Source: Chitinophagaceae bacterium (GTDB lineage: Bacteria; Bacteroidota; Bacteroidia; Chitinophagales; UBA10324). Taken from it: 64,000 nt of DNA. Below the pieces are notes generated by a model. It saw nothing but the letters and a program-made list of their open reading frames with translations. It did not search any database and was not told the origin of the DNA. Below are positions 19,001-26,946 of this stretch, one piece after another. Made by a program: the position numbers and the translations under genes. The stretch spans positions 88,086 to 152,085 of the forward strand of contig JADJAG010000010.1 in the NCBI GenBank assembly GCA_016704325.1, in the 5' to 3' direction. Position 1 is the stretch's first letter; every line of letters starts with the position of its first letter.

Positions 19001-19087
19001 ACCTCTATCACTGTGCAAATTCGTGGGAACATAAAGGGATATGAGAGTGGAGAGATAAATTACCAAATAGATGTTTACGAACCCTAA
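16064..19087 (+). CDS. Large secreted SBBP-repeat protein with unknown C-terminal region
   Basis: A 1007-residue protein. An N-terminal hydrophobic segment (about residues 15-31) suggests export. Residues about 40-450 hold roughly eight SBBP propeller repeats with the pattern DxxGNVYVxGxSxxxSxxxDxxTIKYNxxGxxxW, for example DASGNVYVAGYKTGTTTGKD. The remaining 550 residues have no family I recognise. They contain scattered cysteines in pairs (GCVNCSTD, CEVC, RGCWFCDYAEES) and end in beta-rich sequence (VRVRAKYINEETIDECRT). No T9SS sorting domain is present at the end. It stands directly before the second SBBP/T9SS cassette, 12 bases from its start, and is probably cotranscribed. Confidence 0.8.
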   Translation: MHIHSAIFSKHNYTITCCMLILSIIYHEAHCQVSEEWVATHITGTNLVDAQVIADPSGNVFIAGTILDTLGSTDWLVVKYDLNGDLQWARTYGGSTNGSDYVNAIALDEEGYLYVCGSTATSSGDDYFLRKYDQEGDGVWSKSQNGTAGGHDHVLAIVTDDAGNVYITGESEGNSSDYDVLTIKYNSSGTKLWSARYNGTSNLKDTGVKVKVDASGNVYVAGYKTGTTTGKDLIAIKYNAAGNQQWVASYNNNSNLNDVAASISIDTLNNVYVTGESYNTASNSDFVTIKYNGSGTQQWLSTYDGTGSGKDYGKSVAIDTDLNVYVSGSSEDTSGNFDLATICYTSSGSVDWIQLYDGPASNTDLSTDLLIDVTGDVLVTAGSIGSSSDMDYLTLCYDNEGSLNWLQRYDGAADDFDQTSSLYIDELANIYIVGSVTDTSGDYEYVTIKYNQLEKSGQVLESRYSMLAASMIDVSKVDTVKDIVNEYALRCVDGYHHITFAELFAIGIDSGIDIKDRMNQKMEELYDVMIGRDHVGRILSSLHYRGIVTLPHIALGDYKTVDSLGNADDDPYLGYTFTREDFPIGCVNCSTDTIDRADKGIAPMWILTKKPLVEIVFQPQNLYLKPILNCFAVTDFQLEIQCEVCPLTSTYDGVPEGAGNGTNNHEIEIQVGHNDIATTEDICLMLDDNNEFDDAVSTSPISDGNLGNYAKITKVAGTPSYEWLSDGSKSMIRKLKYSIRDDFYYGEANGFIEGDALTLCISSTEFNNWGEHTLRFGLGQGGLFKIERPHTKQLPLYFGFPYAHSIWWIGGPDMRIYYGTIDLSEYCSSGRREIFEQYETRGCWFCDYAEESLGTTYVTDSLVSTDYLAITKYWLNNAITIGFNSNSNSLASVVKPDFYASSASTTCFINSTWDWVTSLTLNHDTDYDWYEVEKTFPDNKQYEVGDVLHVRVRAKYINEETIDECRTVTLANSDPDYIFTSITVQIRGNIKGYESGEINYQIDVYEP

Positions 19088-19099
19088 AAATAATGTTAG

Positions 19100-20647
19100 A
19101 TGAAAAAAATTATTCAATCGATTCTATTTGTTTTAGTGATGCATTCTGTATTTGGGCAGCCAGTTCTGCAATGGAAGAATAATTTCGATTTTCAAAGTGG
19201 AATCGATATCCCTTATAAAATGAAAGTAGCATATAACGGCGATATATATGTTACAGGTATTTCTAATGTTGATACTTTCGACAATGATATTTTAACCTTG
19301 AAAATTAATTCAGATGGAACTACTGCATGGCACAATGTTATAAGGAATGATTATGGTGAGGAACCTAAAGGTCTTATATTGGATGACGAAGGTAATTGTT
19401 ATGTTGGAGGATACCTTGGTAATATTTTTTTGGATGAATCATCATTTATTTTAAGGTACAATAACAATGGAAGTCAGGCATGGATTGATACGCAAGGGTA
19501 CAGCTTACAGGATATAGATATGGATTCAAATTATAATGTATATACGCTTTCTGGAGGGTTAAACATTGTCATAGTTAAGCATAGTTCCACTGGTGAGTTA
19601 CTTTATGAATTCAAGAATGACACTAATTACATAGGTCATACCACTAACCCTATTTTGTATTTATTGGACAAGGATTTCAATATGTATGTAGGGGGTAATT
19701 ATTCAGAGACAAGCAATAATCCACAATTTTTTCTAAAGAAGTTCACTCCGTTGGGAAGTGTTTTGTTTGATATTAAGTATAATCCAACAAGTGATAAGGA
19801 GAATGTCAGATTTATGAAAGTTGATGATGATGGAAATGTCTTTATGGCAGGTTGGATTGGAACATTCAAAGGAATTGTTATTGCAAAATTTAATAGTGTA
19901 GGTGATTTATTGTGGGATAATGTTATTATGGATGTTTCAGGTCTGCCATATGACTTAATATTGGATGCTGATCAGAATCCGATTCTCTGCGGAAAGGTTT
20001 ATGAAGTGCATGAGACAACAGAGTTTATTATCAAAAAATATGATCAGGATGGAAATGAAATGTGGGTGGATTATCCGGGTAAAACAAGTGCTTATTTTGA
20101 TAAAATAGCTCACCTGGCATCCGACGCATCGGGCAATATTTATTTTGCCGGTTCAACATGGCCTGTTTATCTCGCTGAACCTGCGTTTCTTATGGTCAAG
20201 TATGATCAATCGGGAAACAAATTATGGGAGTATAAAGCAGACAGTATCTTATCCGGAACCGGAGACAATGTAACGGGCCTGGCGCTGGATGAAGACAATA
20301 GTATGATTGTAAGCATTCGAGGTCCTGGTGTCAATGGTAAAAACGATGTTATCACTCATAAATATGCACAACTTACAGGAATTGATGCATCCATTTCAAC
20401 AAGCACACTGTTAAACATTTCTCCAAATCCCTTCCATTCAACTGCCACCGTAAGTTATTCAACTGCACCATTGATATATCAGGAAAGCACTATTACGCTG
20501 TTTGATCTGTTCGGAAGGGAAGTAAGTACTGCTTCCTTTCAAAACAATTATCAACTCGATCGCACCGGTATTCCCAATGGCATGTATTTACTGAAAGTAG
20601 TTACTAGCGACGGAATTAATTCAACTGATAAAGTCATCATCTATTAA
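19100..20647 (+). CDS. Secreted SBBP beta-propeller protein with T9SS sorting domain (copy 2)
   Basis: A 515-residue paralogue of the protein at 13719, with signal peptide MKKIIQSILFVLVMHSVFGQ, SBBP-like repeats (DASGNIYFAGSTWPVYLAEP, DEEGNCYVGG-like units) and a T9SS sorting domain from about residue 435. The propeller part has diverged clearly from copy 1. From 20417 to the end of the next gene the DNA is nearly identical to 15033-15768, with no insertions or deletions. That contrast suggests gene conversion or domain shuffling. It is probably surface-exposed; the ligand is unknown. Confidence 0.85.
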   Translation: MKKIIQSILFVLVMHSVFGQPVLQWKNNFDFQSGIDIPYKMKVAYNGDIYVTGISNVDTFDNDILTLKINSDGTTAWHNVIRNDYGEEPKGLILDDEGNCYVGGYLGNIFLDESSFILRYNNNGSQAWIDTQGYSLQDIDMDSNYNVYTLSGGLNIVIVKHSSTGELLYEFKNDTNYIGHTTNPILYLLDKDFNMYVGGNYSETSNNPQFFLKKFTPLGSVLFDIKYNPTSDKENVRFMKVDDDGNVFMAGWIGTFKGIVIAKFNSVGDLLWDNVIMDVSGLPYDLILDADQNPILCGKVYEVHETTEFIIKKYDQDGNEMWVDYPGKTSAYFDKIAHLASDASGNIYFAGSTWPVYLAEPAFLMVKYDQSGNKLWEYKADSILSGTGDNVTGLALDEDNSMIVSIRGPGVNGKNDVITHKYAQLTGIDASISTSTLLNISPNPFHSTATVSYSTAPLIYQESTITLFDLFGREVSTASFQNNYQLDRTGIPNGMYLLKVVTSDGINSTDKVIIY

Positions 20648-20657
20648 ATACAAAAGT

Positions 20658-21152
20658 ATGAAAGCTATTTTCATCTCTATTGCACTCTGTATTGTTTACT
20701 CGGTTTCATTATGCCAGCCTTTATCAGCACTCAGAAGCCCTATAGGAATAAAACCGGTAGTAGGTGAAATGGTAACCTTCTCCAATGCCGGTAACCTGGA
20801 GGAGCGAACCCATAAGCTATTGAAATATACAACCCCGGACGGCGGCCAAGGTACTTTTCTAAAGTATGCAGGTCCCGACCAAAGCCCCTCAGCTACAGTT
20901 GAAAAAACCTCTTCCACTTTAATTATTGTACCCAATCCCAACAACGGGCATTTTACCATTTCCATTTCAAATGCAGGCATTGCCTCAGGCCACCTTTTTA
21001 TTTATGACATGCTGGGCGTGTTGGTAATGAGTACTCCACTAAATAATGCAAAAAGCACGGTAATCAATCTTACCGAGTATCCTTCAGGTGTTTATTTTAT
21101 AAAGTATATTACTGGCGATCAGGTGCTGAATCAAAGAATGGTAAGGCAGTAG
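20658..21152 (+). CDS. Small T9SS-sorted protein (copy 2)
   Basis: A 164-residue protein almost identical to the one at 15274: the signal peptide differs by one residue and about a dozen residues differ overall, mostly in the C-terminal half. Domain order is the same: signal peptide, about 65 residues without recognised domain, type-A sorting domain (IIVPNPNNGHFTISI, IYDMLGVLVMS, YPSGVYFIKY). It starts ten bases after the SBBP gene. Keeping the pair together in both copies suggests that the two proteins work as a unit. Confidence 0.85.
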   Translation: MKAIFISIALCIVYSVSLCQPLSALRSPIGIKPVVGEMVTFSNAGNLEERTHKLLKYTTPDGGQGTFLKYAGPDQSPSATVEKTSSTLIIVPNPNNGHFTISISNAGIASGHLFIYDMLGVLVMSTPLNNAKSTVINLTEYPSGVYFIKYITGDQVLNQRMVRQ

Positions 21153-21203
21153 AACTTCTATCTACCGGAGATGATCTGTATGTGGAATGAAGTTGAACTG
21201 CGA

Positions 21204-22145
21204 TTATATTTCAAGCAGGCTTTTCACTTCATCAGCGCAGCCCCATGATACGGTAAAACCTGAACCGCCATGTCCATAGTTATGAATGAGTGGCTTACCG
21301 GTTTCTTTTTCAACCCTGATGTCGGTACGGTAGGGACGTAGCCCGGCCCAGGTGGAAATTACACCGGCTTCCTGCAGCCGGGGCTCTATCCGGCAACATC
21401 GCTGCAGTATGTCCTGTATAGCAGCTTCTTCGGTTACTTCAATTCCGCAGTCCATCTCATACGTGCCGCCGCAAATGCAGCCATCCTGCCGGTACACGAT
21501 ATAGGTGGGGCCTGCATCATCAAGCAGGATGCGGTGCCTGTTTTCCGTTTTCAGCAATGCAATTTGTCCACGAACGGGATGAAGCTGATCGTCGTGCGCA
21601 AGTTCCCGTGAGCCCAGTCCTGTGCAGTTGACGACGGTGGTTTTATCCTGCATCAGTTCATCGAGCGACTGAATCGTGCGTTGAATAATCTTACCGCCCT
21701 GCATAAGAAACCTGTTGAGCAGGTAAGGCAGGTACACCGGTGTTTCAATCAGCGGTACTTCAATTCGCCATCCACTTTTAAAGCCGCCGGCAAGTTCATT
21801 TTGTTTCAATGGCCGGAATCTTCCCGGTGGCAACGTCGCTTTGATGCGCTTTTCGATTTCGGAAAACTCATTGCCCAGCTTAATAACCGGTGTCATGTGT
21901 ACACCGGTGTCAGTATGGAAAGACAGTGATTCGAATGCTTTATAAGAAGCCATGCTCCAGTCAAGAATCTTTTCGCTGTCGCGCACATGGTATGGAAACC
22001 AGAAGGCAGCCGCTTTGTTCGACGTAGTTTGCTGCGGCAGGTCGCGGGTAACGATCTGCACGCTATATCCTGCTTCAGCCAGCCTGATACCGGTGGTAAG
22101 CCCAATCACACCGCAACCGGCGATGGTAATTTTGTTTTTCATCAA
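21204..22145 (-). CDS. FAD-dependent D-amino-acid oxidase family protein
   Basis: A 313-residue DAAO-fold flavoenzyme. The dinucleotide-binding motif GCGVIGLTTGIRLAEAG is at residues 10-26. NKAAAFWFPYHV follows, the place where D-amino-acid oxidases bind FAD. The C-terminus NYGHGGSGFTVSWGCADEV is the family signature with conserved Arg and Gly residues before it (GLRPYRTDIRVE). Likely reaction: oxidative deamination of D-amino acids to keto acids. D-aspartate and neutral D-amino acids cannot be told apart here. Start codon 22145 or the ATG one codon later are both possible. Its 3' end has been copied to 15800-15960 by the neighbouring duplication. Confidence 0.88.
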   Translation of the reverse strand: MMKNKITIAGCGVIGLTTGIRLAEAGYSVQIVTRDLPQQTTSNKAAAFWFPYHVRDSEKILDWSMASYKAFESLSFHTDTGVHMTPVIKLGNEFSEIEKRIKATLPPGRFRPLKQNELAGGFKSGWRIEVPLIETPVYLPYLLNRFLMQGGKIIQRTIQSLDELMQDKTTVVNCTGLGSRELAHDDQLHPVRGQIALLKTENRHRILLDDAGPTYIVYRQDGCICGGTYEMDCGIEVTEEAAIQDILQRCCRIEPRLQEAGVISTWAGLRPYRTDIRVEKETGKPLIHNYGHGGSGFTVSWGCADEVKSLLEI

Positions 22146-22170
22146 TCGGTACTTGTTTTATTTTTTCACA

Positions 22171-22376
22171 CCCAAACTCGCGTGCGAATGCAGGCAAGGC
22201 CTGAGACAAGGGTTCGCGTGCGCAAATAAGGAATACAAAATCAAAACACCAGAATTCGTCAAAAGATAAAAACAATTGCAAGTTGCGAAATGAGAACAAC
22301 CACGATAGGAGTTAGATAAAATGATGGAAGCGCACGCGAACGCAACACGTGAGGCTTTGCTGCATTCGCGCGAGTT
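22171..22376. repeat. Inverted repeat of about 48-bp arms (MITE-like)
   Basis: Left arm 22171-22221 (ACTCGCGTGCGAATGCAG and on to GTTCGCGTGCGC) pairs with right arm 22330-22376 (GCGCACGCGAACGCAACACG to CTGCATTCGCGCGAGTT), with a few mismatches. About 108 bases lie between. It begins just upstream of the DAAO gene start, so on transcription it would form a long hairpin in the 5' leader region. Confidence 0.55.
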
Positions 22377-22380
22377 AGAT

Positions 22381-22735
22381 TAGAAAAGCACAACTTGGAA
22401 TCCGCTCGAGTTCAACTGAGCATCTCAAGATTAAAACTGATATGGTACCCAAGCTGACTTAAACAACTTATTGTTCAAATCTCTATTTAGAAAAGCACAA
22501 TCTTGCAAATCCACTGTGTAATTTCAACCCACCTTCTCAAGGTTAAAACTGATATGATACCCAAGCTGCCTTAATAGTTCTTCACAATCTTCCCAAAGAA
22601 GTCCGAAATTTTTCACGATAATCAAAGATTTCAAGCCCTTGATCAACAGGACCTTGCTCATGCAACCTAGTAATCTTCCTCTTGATCAAATTCCTCTTCA
22701 TCAGGACATTCTCGTTTCCAGTTAACCATCTCCAC
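22381..22735 (-). pseudogene. Decayed small coding remnant with duplicated 3' end
   Basis: The minus strand has a 45-codon frame at 22524-22661 ending EELLRQLGYHISFNLEKVG, preceded by a 20-codon piece at 22667-22729 ending DEEEFDQEEDY. About 107 bases further on, a second copy of the 3' end reads LSQLGYHISFNLEMLS and stops (near 22381-22460). The shared reading frame in both copies suggests real coding origin. I do not recognise the family. The rest of 22146-23392 shows only a solo arm of the 2.8-kb inverted-repeat family (22931-22959). Confidence 0.35.
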
Positions 22736-23392
22736 ATTAGAGATGGAACTGTTTTACCCTAATATTCAGCCAAATTTTCTGAGCCCAGGCAAGTTCTTTA
22801 CTAATCATGATAAACTTCTTCTCATTTCTTAATCGTTTATCTGAAATCAAGTTATTCATTTTAACAAAAGTAATAAACCAGCAGAAAAAGTTAACTTCTT
22901 ATCCTGTCTGCTCGCCTTTATGTCTGTTAGTCGGGATTTGTAATCATAAGTGTCGAAAGCTTTCAAACAATAGACTGGATAGAATTTCATTCATATTTCT
23001 AACGGGAAATGCGGTTGTAAAATTTAATCCCAAATTTTCATGAATTATCTTTCCATTAGAAACAGCCTGTTGCCAATTGTTCAGTATTATGTTTTCATTT
23101 GAAAACCACTTAGGCAAATTACCTGAATTGAATGCCCGGCAAGTCCTTGCTTATGTTTCGAACTATAATAATTGCAACCCCAACCAACGGAAGTGTTGCA
23201 AATTCTTATGCGTGTTTATCCATGGCTTACATTAGTTATTTTATTCAAAAAAAAGTAATACCTTAACTTTTAATTGCAGTACTTCATTTTTTCCTTTCCA
23301 ATCGTTAAGTAAAAGCCATAGACCCAAGTAGTCAATTTATAGGGACAACCGATAATTTTCCGATAGCGATTAGAACAAATAATTCTGAGGCA

Positions 23393-24556
23393 ATGAGAAT
23401 CAGCAGTGATGGGAGGGTAGGAATTGGGACAAATAACCCCTTAACAAAATTGGATGTTGCCGGGCAAGTTAAGGTGAGCACCTTAAGCTATACGGGTAGT
23501 AATAGCAATGAAATTCGACTTATAGGAACACTACCCTCTGGAGAAATAAAAGGGTTGAATATTATTGGTTTTGCACCTGATTTTCCCATTTCATCATGTA
23601 TCAATCCCAATTTAGCGTGGTTCAACAGTACATGTAGCGGTGCTAACCCTAATCATATTTTTAAGCAACCTCTTGAAGGCTATCTCGGTATTGGAACGGA
23701 CAACCCACAAGCTAAAATTGATATTGCTTCAGATGGAAGTGACTATAGCACGTCCGCTTTACAAATTAAGAATTTTAATTCTGCATTGTTATTAAAAATT
23801 CGGGATGATGGAAAGATTGGAATTGGAGAGGCCAATCCAACTGAAAAATTAAGTGTGAATGGAAATGTTTCTGTATCGGGTACAATATTAGGTAACCAAA
23901 CTTCTGGAGCACTATTTATTAATGGAAATACAGAATCAAGTGATGGTGGTACTGTCGAACTGTATGGTGAAGGAAGCAGTGCTTCAAGTGAAGTTCATCT
24001 GATTGGCAAGTCAATCAAATTTTACGACTATCAGGGACCAAACCAGTGGGATTTAAACATGACCATAAATAGTGAGGGTGATGTTGGAATAGGGACAGAA
24101 TATCCATCAGGCAGATTACATGTTATTACTAAGAATAATGATCAAAATCACATCGCCTTACAAGTAACTAACTCATCAGGATCTAATATTTTATCAGTCA
24201 GAGATAACGGACAAATTGGAATTAATTGGGATTTTAATACAGGTACACCCGGCTCAAATTCAAATTACAAATTGGCAGTAAATGGAGGAATAATTAGCAC
24301 ATTTAGCCGTGTACAATTATCTGGCGAATGGCAAGACTACGTATTTAAGGATGATTACGAATTGATGACAATATCAGAACTAAAAGAATTTATTGACCAA
24401 AACAATCATCTGCCTGGCGTTCCTACAGAGGAAAAAGTTAAGCAGGATGGAATTGATTTGGGTCAGATGAATCAAATCTTACTTGAAAAGGTCGAAGAGT
24501 TAACTTTATATTTAATACTTCTTCAAAGTCAAATAGATGAATTGAAAAACAAATGA
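23393..24556 (+). CDS. Tail-fibre-like repeat protein with C-terminal coiled coil, 5' end damaged
   Basis: 387 residues with repeated blocks of the form DGRVGIGTNNPLTKLDVAGQV, seen again as DGKIGIGEANPTEKLSVNGN and EGDVGIGTEYPSGRLHV. These are typical of long extracellular Bacteroidota proteins resembling phage tail fibres. The C-terminus (YELMTISELKEFIDQNNHLP, then GVP) and the final coiled coil (LEKVEELTLYLILLQSQIDE) match the usual end of such proteins. The frame upstream of this ATG stays family-like (GTTDNFPIAIRTNNSEAMRI) back to an in-frame stop at 23306, and no signal peptide is present, so the gene has probably lost its 5' end. It overlaps the next gene by four bases. Confidence 0.65.
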   Translation: MRISSDGRVGIGTNNPLTKLDVAGQVKVSTLSYTGSNSNEIRLIGTLPSGEIKGLNIIGFAPDFPISSCINPNLAWFNSTCSGANPNHIFKQPLEGYLGIGTDNPQAKIDIASDGSDYSTSALQIKNFNSALLLKIRDDGKIGIGEANPTEKLSVNGNVSVSGTILGNQTSGALFINGNTESSDGGTVELYGEGSSASSEVHLIGKSIKFYDYQGPNQWDLNMTINSEGDVGIGTEYPSGRLHVITKNNDQNHIALQVTNSSGSNILSVRDNGQIGINWDFNTGTPGSNSNYKLAVNGGIISTFSRVQLSGEWQDYVFKDDYELMTISELKEFIDQNNHLPGVPTEEKVKQDGIDLGQMNQILLEKVEELTLYLILLQSQIDELKNK

Positions 24557-25251
24557 TAAACGTTGTAAAAATTCTCATTTCCGTTTGCCTATTATTAAGC
24601 AATAGGATAAATGCGCAAACATATAAAGCATCGAATGACCAGTCAATTTCCAACTTTTCTTGTTATTTGGGAATCAATTCTGTAATATACTTCGATGATG
24701 AATATACAGCTGATACATTATCTAGTCCGGTCGCACAAGGAGGATATTATGTATATAAATTCAAACGCATACCTTCCATATCATTCGAAACTGGAATGTA
24801 TTTCTCCCATTCTTTTCGCAATAAAATATCTCTTTGGACTGGCTTAAACTATGTGCAACGCAGAGAAATGAGTGAAAAAAATCAGGTTTCTTATTATGAC
24901 GCTGGTTTTGAAAATGTTACAAAATCATTATACAAGTATGATAACTTTGAAATACCAGCTTTACTAGGACTTTCTTTTGGAAATTTCAAAATAAAGGGTG
25001 GGGTAATGTTCCCTATTGTAAGTTTTGAATCCAGAAGACTAATAACAGATAATGGGGATAATTCAAAAGTAACCTCAGAAATATACCTGATAGGCTCAAA
25101 TTCTAGTTGGTTTTATCCTTGTCTGCATTTGAACTATGACATCATGATAACCCGTTATGTAGTATCTCCATTTCTCAGTATAGATTATACGGATTATATA
25201 TATTTTCCATTCTTTCATATTGGGGCATTGTTAACTATTTCAAAAGGCTAA
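24553..25251 (+). CDS. Outer-membrane beta-barrel protein
   Basis: A 232-residue protein with a signal peptide (MINVVKILISVCLLLSNRINA, cleaved before QTYK). It is followed by alternating hydrophobic strands with aromatic ends, such as ISFETGMYFSHSF, KISLWTGLNYVQRREM and FEIPALLGLSFGNFKIKGGV. This is the pattern of the eight-stranded PorT-like or OmpW-like barrels common in Bacteroidota. It ends FFHIGALLTISKG. The ATGA overlap with the upstream gene argues for an operon. The partner protein or substrate is unknown. Confidence 0.7.
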   Translation: MINVVKILISVCLLLSNRINAQTYKASNDQSISNFSCYLGINSVIYFDDEYTADTLSSPVAQGGYYVYKFKRIPSISFETGMYFSHSFRNKISLWTGLNYVQRREMSEKNQVSYYDAGFENVTKSLYKYDNFEIPALLGLSFGNFKIKGGVMFPIVSFESRRLITDNGDNSKVTSEIYLIGSNSSWFYPCLHLNYDIMITRYVVSPFLSIDYTDYIYFPFFHIGALLTISKG

Positions 25252-25260
25252 GAAGCTCAC

Positions 25261-26937
25261 ATGAAACTGCAAATCACACTGTTTATTACTTTGTTTTCAA
25301 CAATTGTTAATGGACAATCAAACCTGTTGCAAAATTCTGGATTCGAAGACCATTCTCAGTATTTTCCTATTTTCCCTTCGCCCGGATCCTACCCTGAAGG
25401 TAATCAATTAGCCCAGGCTGATAAATTGGATTTTTGGAAGAACGAAAAGGATGTAGATAATAATCCAAGTGCAGAATGCGAAGGAGTTTTTTTCCCAAAT
25501 GGACTTGATGTGTTTTATGCTCAATCCCCAGACTGGTTTTACCTTAAAAGTGGTTATAGTGCGCATACAGGAAATGGATTAATACATATGTCTACCTATG
25601 AACTAATTCAACAACAGCTCGATCAGAATAACTCTCTTATTCCCTGTCTTAATTATAAATTATCGCTTTATTTTAGATTTGCTGACCCGGATCCAGATGT
25701 ATCCGTCTCGATAAAAATTTATGCGGCGAAACAACGTATAACGTATAAAAAAAATAATTGCGCGTTTCTTTGTAGCGAAGATTATATAAGCCATACCAAT
25801 GGACTTTCACAAGATATCCAAGAAATCGCAAGTTTTCCTATTAATACTACACAATATCCAGCAAATAATAACGATTGGTATTATTTATCACAAACTATTG
25901 AAAATACATTAGATGGCAATTTGTATAACTGGATCGCAATTGAACTTAGAGTAGATAATTATGGTGGTGATCCGAACTTTCCCAGTAAAGACTGTTATGG
26001 CAGCACCATACTTATCGATGATGTAAGCCTTTCTTATGAATGCTGCCCATCTTATAAACTCTATCAAAATACTGACAGATATCCTACTAATGGTCCGCCA
26101 CAATCTGATCTTCCGGAACTCACATGGGTAAGTGACTATATACGTGTTGGAAGTGATGTAGGAGCAGGGAATCCACCTGGTATTGGGCCTGTAACAGTAT
26201 TCAGCGGAATGAATGTTACCCTTAAGGCGGGAGGTACCATTGATGAGTTTAATGGGTTTTACGCTGAACCTGGAGCCAATTATTTAAAATTACCGGGTGA
26301 AGTATGTGTAGGTGATAATCCAATTACATCAGTTAATATCAGTGATGGCTTTACGATGGACTGTACTAACTCTGCCAACAATATATGGCCACTGGTAATT
26401 GAAGGCGGTATAAGTTATCATTTAGCGATAATAAATCAATGGGGAAACGGAGGAAGTACAATTTATGAAGGTTGTGGTCCAATAACATCTAATGTAATAA
26501 ATTTATGGAATGGATACTGTCCAGTGTTCTGTGGTGGTAATGATGAAGAACATATATTTCAACCTAATGGAGCCGTCCAAGTCGTAGTATACGTTTTATT
26601 TATTACGGATTGCAATGGCGCTCATCTTTACGAAGGTGATCTAACGGTCATTGCAGGACCGACATGCAGTGGAAAATTTGCAAATGTATTTGGGGAAGAT
26701 GTAAGCGCGACATATCCGAATCCCTCTGATGATTATTTTTTTATTAAAATCAGTAATAATCAGGAGGTAGTAAGATTTAGAATTGTTGACTTAGTTGGAC
26801 ATGTTATGCAGGAGGGTCAATTAGATTCTGAATTGTTTAAGATTAAATCTTCACTGTGGCCTAGTGGGCTTTATATTGTGGAACTTCGCAATAGCCATAA
26901 TCAGTTAGTGAAGTATTTCAAACAGGTCATTGAATAA
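25261..26937 (+). CDS. T9SS-sorted secreted protein, function unknown
   Basis: A 558-residue protein with signal peptide MKLQITLFITLFSTIVNGQ. An N-terminal domain begins NLLQNSGFEDHSQYFPIFPS, a phrase typical of secreted Bacteroidota proteins with carbohydrate-binding-like jelly rolls. ILIDDVSLSYECCPSY near residue 250 ends that domain. The C-terminus is a type-A sorting domain (ATYPNPSDDYFFIKISNN, IVDLVGHVMQEGQ, WPSGLYIVELRN). It starts nine bases after the barrel gene and is probably cotranscribed. It likely binds or decorates the cell surface; no catalytic motif is recognised. Confidence 0.8.
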   Translation: MKLQITLFITLFSTIVNGQSNLLQNSGFEDHSQYFPIFPSPGSYPEGNQLAQADKLDFWKNEKDVDNNPSAECEGVFFPNGLDVFYAQSPDWFYLKSGYSAHTGNGLIHMSTYELIQQQLDQNNSLIPCLNYKLSLYFRFADPDPDVSVSIKIYAAKQRITYKKNNCAFLCSEDYISHTNGLSQDIQEIASFPINTTQYPANNNDWYYLSQTIENTLDGNLYNWIAIELRVDNYGGDPNFPSKDCYGSTILIDDVSLSYECCPSYKLYQNTDRYPTNGPPQSDLPELTWVSDYIRVGSDVGAGNPPGIGPVTVFSGMNVTLKAGGTIDEFNGFYAEPGANYLKLPGEVCVGDNPITSVNISDGFTMDCTNSANNIWPLVIEGGISYHLAIINQWGNGGSTIYEGCGPITSNVINLWNGYCPVFCGGNDEEHIFQPNGAVQVVVYVLFITDCNGAHLYEGDLTVIAGPTCSGKFANVFGEDVSATYPNPSDDYFFIKISNNQEVVRFRIVDLVGHVMQEGQLDSELFKIKSSLWPSGLYIVELRNSHNQLVKYFKQVIE

Positions 26938-26946
26938 CCTTGGCTT

